This document shows, piece by piece, positions 18,582-26,469 of a stretch of DNA of 64,000 nucleotides. The stretch is taken from the NCBI RefSeq assembly GCF_006149005.1, contig NZ_VBSL01000001.1:434001-498000 (forward strand), read 5' to 3'. A program made the position numbers and the translations under genes. This DNA comes from Larkinella sp. C7. Lineage in GTDB: Bacteria; Bacteroidota; Bacteroidia; Cytophagales; Spirosomataceae. The notes under the pieces are model-generated. The model ran no database searches. It worked only from the letters and a program-made list of their open reading frames with translations, and had not been told where the DNA came from. How positions within the stretch are numbered: the stretch's first letter is position 1; each line of letters opens with the position of its first letter.

Positions 18582-19745
18582 ATGAGAAAAATCTTAATTT
18601 GGGTGCTTGCACTACCGGTCTTTGGATTTGCCCAAGGTCCCGAAAAATGGATTCAAAAACCGGTCGGGCAGTGGCCGCCAATTGCCCTGGTCAATGAGGT
18701 GTCCTATAAAAACGGGGATCGATACGAGGACCCGACGATCACCTATGCCGCCAGCGGTTTTTTGCTCGATACCGGAAAAGACACACTGGCGGTAACGGCC
18801 AAGCACATTTTGTGGGTCGCCCGCAACAAAGCGACGAAGCGGGTGGTGATCAACGACCAGCTTAAAACGTGGAAGATGTACCCGAAACACCACCCCGCCG
18901 ATTCGGTGGTCATCGATCGGTTGATGAACGAAGATTCCACCGCAAAACTGTGGGATGGTTTTGATAACGGGGTGTTGCAGCGGGATTGGCTTGTTTTCTC
19001 AACCAAGTCAGTTTCATCAAAAATTCAGCCGGTCAGGTTGCGGGAGAAGGCGGTTTCGGTCGGAGAAAATGTGTATCTGACGGGTAACCCCTACCGGTTT
19101 CAACAAACGCTGACGGCAAAGGGGACGGTTGTCAAAACGGAAGGACCCGTCTTTTATGTCCAGTTTGAAGGCGCGGGTATGGATACGTTTTTTCTGGGAG
19201 GAGCCAGCGGATCGCCAATTATCGACACCAACGGGCGGCTGGTCGGCATCTATTCCAACGGGCGCACGGATGCGGAAACGGGTCGGCGGGTTAATGTCAT
19301 CAATTCAACGGCTTATCTCAAAAAAATACTTGCCCGCGAAAAACCGCTTAATGTCAACCGAAAACCGGTTTCGGTGTACCTGGATTCTTTGCTTCAGACG
19401 ATGCCGGTTGAAAAAGCGTTGCCGGTATTCGATCGTTTTCTACAAAATGAGCCGTTGTATTATACGTACGAATTGACGTATTTTAATCACGATAACCTCA
19501 TCAAAACCGGCGAGAAACTGATCGAATCCAATCGGAAAGCAGAAGCCGTTCCGTATTTCGAGTATTTTTTTGCGAAGTATGGCTACCACGTCTATCTGCT
19601 GTCGTTGGCAAAGTCTTTGCTCCGGGTCAATCAAAAACCGGAAGCCATCAGCCGGCTGGAGAAGGAGCTTGGAAAAGAACGGATGGATCCCTACGTCAAA
19701 GACGAATTGCAGAAATTTCTGACGGAGGTCAAACGCACGGAATAA
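18582..19745 (+). CDS. Secreted trypsin-like serine protease with helical repeat tail
   Basis: This is a 387-residue secreted protein with signal peptide MRKILIWVLALPVFGFAQ. It has a chymotrypsin-fold domain: His75 in VTAKHIL and the nucleophile Ser209 in GGASGSPIID. The general-base Asp is likely in the FDNGVLQRDW region but I cannot fix it. After about residue 270 comes a tetratricopeptide-like helical tail (EKALPVFDRFLQNEP, KAEAVPYFEYFF) that may bind peptides or partners. An upstream ATG at 18558 overlaps the previous stop and places the signal peptide eight residues in, so 18582 is preferred. It sits between the unknown secreted protein and a membrane-bound regulator 12 bp downstream, which suggests an envelope-sensing module. 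Confidence 0.85.
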   Translation: MRKILIWVLALPVFGFAQGPEKWIQKPVGQWPPIALVNEVSYKNGDRYEDPTITYAASGFLLDTGKDTLAVTAKHILWVARNKATKRVVINDQLKTWKMYPKHHPADSVVIDRLMNEDSTAKLWDGFDNGVLQRDWLVFSTKSVSSKIQPVRLREKAVSVGENVYLTGNPYRFQQTLTAKGTVVKTEGPVFYVQFEGAGMDTFFLGGASGSPIIDTNGRLVGIYSNGRTDAETGRRVNVINSTAYLKKILAREKPLNVNRKPVSVYLDSLLQTMPVEKALPVFDRFLQNEPLYYTYELTYFNHDNLIKTGEKLIESNRKAEAVPYFEYFFAKYGYHVYLLSLAKSLLRVNQKPEAISRLEKELGKERMDPYVKDELQKFLTEVKRTE

Positions 19746-19757
19746 AAAGAATGGGCT

Positions 19758-20657
19758 ATGGGAAAAGCAAACCGCATCATCGCAATCATCCTCGTTCTGC
19801 TAACGGGACTGCTGTTTGTGCATTTCGTTCGGTCGACCCCCAACCCGGCGCAGGCCGACCAGAACCGTTTTGCGGAGAAGGCCAATCTCGCCCTTCGCCG
19901 GACAGCGCACCGGTTGCTGGCTGCCGCCGGTGATTCGACCTCCCGGATTTCGCCCGTCCAGCAAACTGATGCCAACACGTTCCTGATCCGGTTGAATCAG
20001 ACCTTCGACTACAGTCAACTGCCCGGTGTTTTGCAGGCATCTCTCCGGCTGCATGGGGTTACGCGACCGTATGAGGTCGCCATCCTGAATTGTGCGAATG
20101 GCAAAATCGAGTTGGGTTATACGGTTTTGGATGTAACGGAAAAGCAGACCGTGGCCTGCACCGGTCGCCAACAGGGCAAAGGCTGCTACAACCTGCAGAT
20201 TCGGTTTACGGCCTCCGAAACACCCCCCCAAACGGCTTCTGCCTGGTGGATGATGGCTTTCGGAAGTTTGCTGACGGCCCTGGTTTTCACGGTTTTGCGC
20301 CGGTCGGCTCCGACTAAGGAGCCCATACATCCGGATTCTGCTCCCCATGAAGACCACCAGCTTCATTTTGGAAACTCCAGCCTCGACACCGCCAATCTGA
20401 CGCTGAATTCCGGGGGGCATGTCCACAACCTGACCTACCGTGAAGCCAAGCTGCTCCGCCTTTTTGCCAGCAACCCGAACCAACTGCTGGAACGCGATTT
20501 TATTCTCAAATCGGTCTGGGAAGACGAAGGCATCATTGTCGGGCGCAGTGTCGATGTGTTCGTATCGCGTCTGCGGAAACTGTTACAGGATGACCCGACG
20601 CTCAAGATCGTTGCCGTTCATGGCGTGGGGTATCGCATGGAATCCCGTCCTATTTAA
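19758..20657 (+). CDS. Membrane-spanning regulator with C-terminal winged-helix DNA-binding domain
   Basis: This 299-residue protein has a membrane segment at about 5-24 (IIAIILVLLTGLLFVHFV), a periplasmic domain to about 158, a second segment at about 161-180 (MMAFGSLLTALVFTVL), and a cytoplasmic OmpR/PhoB-type winged helix near 211-299. The helix region reads LTYREAKLLRLFASNPNQLL, VGRSVDVFVSRLRKLL and VHGVGYRME. This is a one-component inner-membrane transcription regulator in the style of ToxR/CadC, but with the DNA-binding domain at the C-terminus. The periplasmic domain has two cysteine-containing stretches (ILNCANG, VACTGRQQGKGCYN), possibly disulfide-bonded. It lies 12 bp behind the protease gene. 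Its targets are unknown. Confidence 0.85.
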   Translation: MGKANRIIAIILVLLTGLLFVHFVRSTPNPAQADQNRFAEKANLALRRTAHRLLAAAGDSTSRISPVQQTDANTFLIRLNQTFDYSQLPGVLQASLRLHGVTRPYEVAILNCANGKIELGYTVLDVTEKQTVACTGRQQGKGCYNLQIRFTASETPPQTASAWWMMAFGSLLTALVFTVLRRSAPTKEPIHPDSAPHEDHQLHFGNSSLDTANLTLNSGGHVHNLTYREAKLLRLFASNPNQLLERDFILKSVWEDEGIIVGRSVDVFVSRLRKLLQDDPTLKIVAVHGVGYRMESRPI

Positions 20658-21126
20658 ACACGGTTTTCAGATCCAGTTCAATCCCGGTGGTAATGTCTTT
20701 AAAGATATTATCTCTAAAATATTGTATTGAGTCATTCGGCAAAAAAAGCTGAATCGTCTTAACCGACGGCATCACAATCCAGGCGGATTGAACCCCTGAC
20801 GGAAAATACACCTTCCGGATTTTACTCGCCAAAACTTCATACGCCTGCCGGGGTGACAGAATTTCAATAGTTGTGATCGGTGGCGTTGTCATTTTGATGA
20901 TGTCATCGTCTTCCCAGTTGAATTTCAATTTAGGATAGATGCAGATATCGGGAATGGCCGTGCCATAGGTGAGATCGAGATCCAGCTCGGTCAGGACATC
21001 AAAAGTAGACTCGTATTGATCCATTATCAGATGGCTGATACGGACTTCAAGAATGGAATGATTACGACTGGGCATAGGTTTGCCACGTAAAATTTCGGCT
21101 TCCGTTAATTCAATGACGTCATCCAT
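20650..21126 (-). CDS. Uma2-family (DUF820) endonuclease-fold protein
   Basis: This 158-residue protein matches the Uma2 family, which has a PD-(D/E)XK nuclease-like fold. The candidate active-site acids are in IPDICIYP (Asp) and TTIEILSP (Glu), with a following Lys in VLASKIRKVYF. Function is not established for the family; many copies are scattered in cyanobacterial and Bacteroidota genomes. Its 3' end overlaps the winged-helix gene by 8 bp tail to tail. The divergent permease start is 59 bp upstream, so both may share the AT-rich gap at 21127-21185, where TATTTTTG on the minus strand could serve as a -7 box. Confidence 0.85.
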   Translation of the reverse strand: MDDVIELTEAEILRGKPMPSRNHSILEVRISHLIMDQYESTFDVLTELDLDLTYGTAIPDICIYPKLKFNWEDDDIIKMTTPPITTIEILSPRQAYEVLASKIRKVYFPSGVQSAWIVMPSVKTIQLFLPNDSIQYFRDNIFKDITTGIELDLKTVFK

Positions 21127-21185
21127 AACCAGATCGGACCGCCGAAGCGGCTGTTTTTACAAAAATACAAAAAACTAATCAGTAA

Positions 21186-23606
21186 ATGCTCCAAAATTAC
21201 CTCAAAATCGCCTTCCGTCACCTGTGGCAGAACCGGCTGTATTCGGTCATTAACGTCGTTGGTCTGGCCGTCGGAATCACCTGCATGTTGCTGGCGATTC
21301 TCTACCTGAAAGATGAACGAAGCTATGACCGGTTTCACGAGAAAAACCCGAACCTCTACCGGATCACAACGACCGCGACCGAAACCCGGGGCGGAACCGG
21401 AGAGACGAACGGTGGCACGGGTCAGGTGCAGGGACCGGCCTTCAAAGCAGAGGTGCCCGAAGTACAGAACTACGTGCGGGTGATGGGCGGTGACATCCAG
21501 GGAATGTACGTGGCCAACCATAAATCGTTTGTGCTTCACCCCTTTTTTGTCGACTCTACTTTCTTCAACGTATTCTCATTCAGACTGTTGAGTGGCAACC
21601 CCAAAACCGCCTTGCGGGGCGCAGGCACGGTCGTCATCACCGAAAGGACGGCGCGGAAACTGTTCAACAGCCTCGATGTAATCGGGAAAACGCTGCTGGA
21701 AGACGGACCTTCCGGCAAGCGGGTGGGGGCATCGATCATCACCGGTGTGGTGCAGGACCCGCCCAAAAATTCCTCCCTCCAGTTCGACCTGCTGTTTCCG
21801 TTCCGGTTCATGCAGGTGTCGTTCGACGATACCAATTGGCTGAACTCCTATCTAAGCACCTTTGTCGTGCTGCATCCCCAGGCCGATCCGGGTTCGGTTG
21901 CCCGAAAATTTGGTTCTGTATATGCTGTACACGCCCGGCAGCAGGTGGCGGAAAACCGGAAAAACTACGGTTTTGATCCAGCGATTCGGTATGGATTACA
22001 ACCCATGACCGACATTCACCTCAACCCGTTGTACCGCAGCGAAGGAAACCGGGAAGGGGGCATTACCAATGGCGGCAACCCGGTTTTTTCGCACCTTTTT
22101 TTGGGTATTTCGGCCTTTATTCTGTTGATGGCGTCCATTAATTTCATTAACATCAGTCTGGCAAACTCGCTGAAACGGACCAAAGAAATCGGGGTTCGAA
22201 AACTGACAGGGAGCAGTTCGCAACGCATTATGGCTCAATTCCTGGGGGAGTCTACGATCCTGTGTCTGGGTGCTTTCGGGGTGGCGGTTCTGCTGGCGCA
22301 GTTGACGCTACCGGTTTTTAACCAGTTGGCCGGCAAAGCCATCGTTTTTCGTGAAATTATGGACGGCGAGCTTCTGATTTATTTTATCATCCTACTGGTT
22401 TTCAATATTTTACTGGCGGGTCTTTATCCGGCGCTCGTTCTGTCCAATTTTAAACCCACCGACGTATTGTACCATAAACCGCGGCTTTCGGGGCGGAGCT
22501 GGTTGGGGCAAACGCTCGTCATGATTCAGTTTGCCCTATCGGTTTTTCTGGTGATTGCGACCACGGTTTTCTACCATCAGATGGATTATGTGCGGACGAA
22601 GGACCTGGGCTATGATCCGTATCAGGTCGTTGGAACGTACATTCCTTTCAGTACTGATTTGAAAGTCGATCAGGCTTTTTTACGAACCGAACTGGCGGGC
22701 GAACCGTTGATCCGAAACGTTTCGTTTAACAGTGATTTGGGCGGATCGTACGAAACCCGCGTGGGGAACCGGAAAATCGAAAGCCACTACCAGTACATTG
22801 ACGAAAACTACCTGCCGGTGTTGGGCATTCGTCTGAAAGCGGGGCGCAATTTGTCACCCGCTTTCGTGTCTGACAAAACCGAAGCCGTTCTGGTCAATGA
22901 AACGTTCGTAAAGACCGCGGGGCTGGAGAAGCCGATTGGAAAAACCATTCGACTGCACGAGAATTTCAGCCAGAAACCGCTGACCATCGTTGGCGTGGTC
23001 AAGGATTTTCATGCCAGTTCATTGCGGGAGCGCATTCGGCCGATGGCCCTGTTCATGCGGGAAGACCAATCCAGCGGGATTTTGGTAAAAATTGACAAAA
23101 ACCGCCAGAAAGAAGCCCTGGCCGTTTTGAAGAACGTATACCGGAAAGCCTACCCTTCATTTGAGATGGACTACAGTTTTCAGGATGAGTTGAACGCCAG
23201 AGCCTATGAATTGGAGCAGAAATGGCAGCGAATTATAAGCTATGCAACCCTGCTGGCCACCCTGATTTGCGGCCTCGGCGTATTCGGTCTGGCAAAACTG
23301 GCCACCCAACAGCGGACGCGGGAGATCGGTGTGCGGAAAGTGCTGGGTGCGACAGTTCTGGACATTGTCGCCCTGTTGTCGAAAGACTTCCTGAAACCGG
23401 TGCTGGTGGCCATTGCCGTAGCCTCGCCCGTAGCGGGTTGGGCAATGAGCCGCTGGTTGCAAAACTTCGTCTATCACGTTGAGATTCAAGGGTGGGTATT
23501 TGCCCTGGCCGGTTTGCTGGCCATCGGCATCACCTTGCTGACGGTTTCGCTCCAATCGGCAAGAACCGCCTTGGTGAATCCGGTGGAGAGTTTGAGGAGT
23601 GAGTGA
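21186..23606 (+). CDS. FtsX/MacB-type ABC transporter permease, paralogue 6
   Basis: This 806-residue permease starts MLQNYLKIAFRHLWQNRLYS. The first FtsX loop is LKRTKEIGVRKLTGSS and the second QQRTREIGVRKVLGAT. The tail is VNPVESLRSE. It has the same 1+3+1+3 membrane layout and two periplasmic domains as the others. Unlike paralogues 1 and 7, the short gap before it (59 bp) has no paired dyads or TGGTAT-N5-TTTG box, so its control must differ. It is followed by a long inverted repeat that ends exactly where the dyad region of the next permease begins. Substrate unknown. Confidence 0.92.
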   Translation: MLQNYLKIAFRHLWQNRLYSVINVVGLAVGITCMLLAILYLKDERSYDRFHEKNPNLYRITTTATETRGGTGETNGGTGQVQGPAFKAEVPEVQNYVRVMGGDIQGMYVANHKSFVLHPFFVDSTFFNVFSFRLLSGNPKTALRGAGTVVITERTARKLFNSLDVIGKTLLEDGPSGKRVGASIITGVVQDPPKNSSLQFDLLFPFRFMQVSFDDTNWLNSYLSTFVVLHPQADPGSVARKFGSVYAVHARQQVAENRKNYGFDPAIRYGLQPMTDIHLNPLYRSEGNREGGITNGGNPVFSHLFLGISAFILLMASINFINISLANSLKRTKEIGVRKLTGSSSQRIMAQFLGESTILCLGAFGVAVLLAQLTLPVFNQLAGKAIVFREIMDGELLIYFIILLVFNILLAGLYPALVLSNFKPTDVLYHKPRLSGRSWLGQTLVMIQFALSVFLVIATTVFYHQMDYVRTKDLGYDPYQVVGTYIPFSTDLKVDQAFLRTELAGEPLIRNVSFNSDLGGSYETRVGNRKIESHYQYIDENYLPVLGIRLKAGRNLSPAFVSDKTEAVLVNETFVKTAGLEKPIGKTIRLHENFSQKPLTIVGVVKDFHASSLRERIRPMALFMREDQSSGILVKIDKNRQKEALAVLKNVYRKAYPSFEMDYSFQDELNARAYELEQKWQRIISYATLLATLICGLGVFGLAKLATQQRTREIGVRKVLGATVLDIVALLSKDFLKPVLVAIAVASPVAGWAMSRWLQNFVYHVEIQGWVFALAGLLAIGITLLTVSLQSARTALVNPVESLRSE

Positions 23607-23694
23607 GCTATTACACAGGTTTATCAGAGTTAAGCAGAGTATTACTTTTCTCTGATAACCTCTGGTTTCCTCTGATAAACCCTGTGTAATAGCT
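23606..23694. repeat. Long inverted repeat 3' of permease 6
   Basis: The left arm at 23606-23640 (AGCTATTACACAGG, then TTTATCAGAG) pairs with the right arm at 23660-23694, which ends CCCTGTGTAATAGCT. The outer 24 bp are nearly perfect and the inner part is looser. It overlaps the last bases of the upstream gene and abuts the first dyad at 23695. It resembles the hairpins at 12807 and 32584 in using CAGAG and GAGTTAAG words. It may terminate the upstream transcript. Confidence 0.7.
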
Positions 23695-23730
23695 GTCCGC
23701 TCGTGTACAAAACACCGTCCGTAAACGGAC
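23695..23730. promoter_or_regulatory. Tandem 14-bp dyad sites, candidate activator-binding region (copy B)
   Basis: Site 1 at 23695-23708 (GTCCGCTCGTGTAC, degenerate) and site 2 at 23717-23730 (GTCCGTAAACGGAC, perfect arms) have centres 22 bp apart. They reproduce the pair at 17-51, where site 1 is also the weaker one. The region between the sites and the promoter box is 54 bp, against 53 bp in copy A. A lone half-site-like TGTACGGACA also occurs around 23818-23827, downstream of the inferred start site. The regulator is unknown. Confidence 0.6.
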
Positions 23731-23784
23731 AAAAAGGCTCACCATACGAATATAAAAACCTAAACGTCAATCTATTATAATTTA

Positions 23785-23799
23785 TGGTATACAGTTTGA
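23785..23799 (+). promoter_or_regulatory. Candidate -24/-12 promoter of permease 7
   Basis: TGGTATACAGTTTGA matches the box at 105-119 at the TGGTAT and TTTG positions. The -12 C of the sigma-54 consensus is A here. The ATG lies 47 bp after the TTG, almost the same as in copy A. The repeated architecture supports a real promoter more than the single motif does. Confidence 0.5.
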
Positions 23800-23844
23800 G
23801 CATGCTGAAAGCGTGCCTTGTACGGACAGTGAACGACGAACCTT

Positions 23845-26253
23845 ATGCTGAGCAATTACCTGAAAATTGCGTTTCGCAATTTGCTGAAACACAAAACATT
23901 CGGCTTTATCAACATAGTCGGTGTGGCCATCGGACTGGCCTGTTTCCTGCTGATCGCCCTCTACGTGCGCGACGAGGTCAGTTTCGACCGTTTCAATACC
24001 AAAGCCGACCGAACCTACCGGGTTTTGCGGACCTTTCTCAATGCCAATGACGGCACTGTCGAGCTGAAACTCGGCACCGTGGCCCCTCCGTTCGGGCCAC
24101 TGATCAAACAGGATTTTCCGCAGGCCGAAGAGGTCGTTCGGACCCTCAGCACCAGTTCGTTGCTCAAATACGGTGAGCACACCTACAACGAAAGTCGGGT
24201 GCTTTTTGCCGAGGAAGCAATTTTTAACGTACTGGATTTTAAGGTAATCAGCGGGAATCCGGCGCAGGCCCTGGCACAACCTTTTTCCATCATGCTGTCG
24301 CGGCCTATGGCCGAGAAATATTTCGGGAAGGAATCGCCGATGGGAAAAAGCCTGCGAAGCAACAACCAGTTTGAATTGATGGTGACGGGCGTTTTTGAAC
24401 CGTTACCCACGCAGTCGCACATTCGTCCGGATTTTCTGATCTCGTTCAACACCCTGAACGACAACCGGGTTTATGGCGCCGAAGGACTGCGGACCAATTG
24501 GGGCAACAACTCGTTTCTGACGTATGTTTTGCTGGCCAAAGGCACCGATCCGGACAAATTGGTTAAGGCGTTTCCGGCCTTTCAAAACCGCCGGATCGAA
24601 CCCAAGGCATCGACCTATTCGGTTCTGAATCTGCAAAAACTGACCGATATTCACCTGCGCTCCGACACGGACGATGCGCTGGAGGCCGATGGCGACATTC
24701 GCTATGTCTACATGTTTTCGGCCATTGGCCTGTTCATTCTGCTGATTGCCTGCATCAACTACATGAATCTGGCAACGGCACGCTCGGCGGGTCGGGCGAA
24801 GGAAGTCGGGATGCGGAAAGTGGTGGGCGCTCACCGGAGTCAACTCGTGGGCCAGTTTCTGAGCGAATCCATTATGCTGGTGATTTTTGCGTTGAGTCTG
24901 GCGGTGGTTCTGGTCGTTTTGTGTCTGCCTTTCCTGAACGATTTCACCCAAAAGCAACTGACGCTGGATCAATTGACGCACCCGGTTTTTCTGGGCATCG
25001 TGGCCGGTATCACGCTGTTAACGGGTTTGGTGTCGGGGAGTTACCCGGCTTTCTTCCTGACCTCGTTTCAGCCCATCAGCGTGTTGAAAGGGAAAATTGC
25101 ATCGGCGATGCGAACGGGGCGGTTCCGGCAGGCGCTGGTGGTGACCCAATTTGCCATTGCGGTGGTGCTCATTATCAGCACGATGGTAGTCTATAACCAG
25201 ATGGATTACATTCGAAATTATAAATTGGGATACCAGAAAGACCAGATCGTCTTGCTGCGGACGGTGGAGGATTCGACGGTCAATGCCGAAGCGCTGAAAC
25301 AGGAATTGAAGAGCAATACGTCGGTTCTGGAAGTGGGACAGTCATCGCGGATTCCGTCGGGGCGACTGCTGGACTCCTGGGATGCCTACGTGGCCAAAGG
25401 CGATAGCATGGCTCCTTCAAAGGTGATTCTCAAAGCCTTATCGATCGATCACGATTTTATTCCCACCTACAATATGAAAATGGCGGCCGGGCGAAACTTC
25501 TCCCGCGCCTACACCACGGATGACACGGCGGCTTTTATTCTGAACGAAACTGCAGCCCGCATGCTGGGCTGGAAAAACCCCGAGCAAGCCATCGGAAAGG
25601 CGTTTGGCTACGGCCAACGGCGCGGTCAGGTGGTGGGCGTCACCAAAGATTTTCACTTTGAATCCCTCCGTCAGGCCATTCCGCCCATTGCGATGTTCAT
25701 GCTGCCCGAGCGGAATAACTGGATTTCGGTTCACGTGGCGGGGGGAGCCGGTTTGCAGACGGCCCTGGCGCACATCGAATCCGTCTGGAAACGGCGTTTT
25801 CCCAGCCAGCCTTTTTCCTACGAATTTCTGGATCAGCGGTTTGGGCGGCTTTATACGACTGAGCAAACGCAGCAGCAGCTTTTCGGTATTTTCGCCGGGA
25901 TTGCCATCCTGATTTCCTGCCTCGGTTTGTTCGGCTTATCGATGTTCATGGCCGAACAGCGCACGAAGGAAATTGGCATCCGCAAGGTGCTGGGAGCCTC
26001 GACACCTGGTCTGGTGACGCTGCTTTCCAAAGATCTGCTGAAGCTGGTTCTGATTGCCCTCGTGCTGGCGTCGCCGGTGGCGTGGTGGGTCATGAATCAA
26101 TGGCTGGAAGGTTTTGTGTACCGAACCAGCATCAGCCCCTGGGTTTTCGTTCTGACGGCGGTCACCGCGATCGCAATTGCTTTTGCGACGGTTTCTTTCC
26201 AGAGTATCAAAGCCGCGTTGATGAATCCGGTGAAGAGTTTGAAATCGGAGTAG
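23845..26253 (+). CDS. FtsX/MacB-type ABC transporter permease, paralogue 7
   Basis: This 802-residue permease begins MLSNYLKIAFRNLLKHKTFG. The loops are GRAKEVGMRKVVGAHRS and EQRTKEIGIRKVLGAS, and the tail is MNPVKSLKSE. It has eight predicted membrane segments and two MacB-type periplasmic domains. It stands alone behind its own dyad pair and promoter box, which closely copy those of the five-permease operon, so the two loci are probably co-regulated. The adjacent signal peptidase gene is over 200 bp away and has a different role. No ATPase partner is visible. Confidence 0.93.
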   Translation: MLSNYLKIAFRNLLKHKTFGFINIVGVAIGLACFLLIALYVRDEVSFDRFNTKADRTYRVLRTFLNANDGTVELKLGTVAPPFGPLIKQDFPQAEEVVRTLSTSSLLKYGEHTYNESRVLFAEEAIFNVLDFKVISGNPAQALAQPFSIMLSRPMAEKYFGKESPMGKSLRSNNQFELMVTGVFEPLPTQSHIRPDFLISFNTLNDNRVYGAEGLRTNWGNNSFLTYVLLAKGTDPDKLVKAFPAFQNRRIEPKASTYSVLNLQKLTDIHLRSDTDDALEADGDIRYVYMFSAIGLFILLIACINYMNLATARSAGRAKEVGMRKVVGAHRSQLVGQFLSESIMLVIFALSLAVVLVVLCLPFLNDFTQKQLTLDQLTHPVFLGIVAGITLLTGLVSGSYPAFFLTSFQPISVLKGKIASAMRTGRFRQALVVTQFAIAVVLIISTMVVYNQMDYIRNYKLGYQKDQIVLLRTVEDSTVNAEALKQELKSNTSVLEVGQSSRIPSGRLLDSWDAYVAKGDSMAPSKVILKALSIDHDFIPTYNMKMAAGRNFSRAYTTDDTAAFILNETAARMLGWKNPEQAIGKAFGYGQRRGQVVGVTKDFHFESLRQAIPPIAMFMLPERNNWISVHVAGGAGLQTALAHIESVWKRRFPSQPFSYEFLDQRFGRLYTTEQTQQQLFGIFAGIAILISCLGLFGLSMFMAEQRTKEIGIRKVLGASTPGLVTLLSKDLLKLVLIALVLASPVAWWVMNQWLEGFVYRTSISPWVFVLTAVTAIAIAFATVSFQSIKAALMNPVKSLKSE

Positions 26254-26262
26254 TTTTGATGT

Positions 26263-26307
26263 GCTGGTCAAGATTGCAACGGCGCCGACCGTCCGATCTT
26301 GACCAGC
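26263..26307 (+). terminator. Stem-loop 3' of permease 7
   Basis: GCTGGTCAAGAT at 26263-26274 and ATCTTGACCAGC at 26296-26307 form a perfect 12-bp stem around a 21-base loop, 10 bp after the stop codon. There is no T-run, so it may protect the message or terminate by another route. The rest of 26308-26469 shows no clear feature. Confidence 0.45.
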
Positions 26308-26469
26308 CCCACCATTCAGCAAAGCAAACAACCTCCCCTGTAAAAAATAAACCGTCCTAAACGGTTGCTTCTTACTTTGCCCGAATGATGATGGCGGTTA
26401 TTCGGGTCACCCGATTGCGCCCTGATCGTATGCCCGGTAACGATACGTAACCTCAGATTCTGCCAACTC

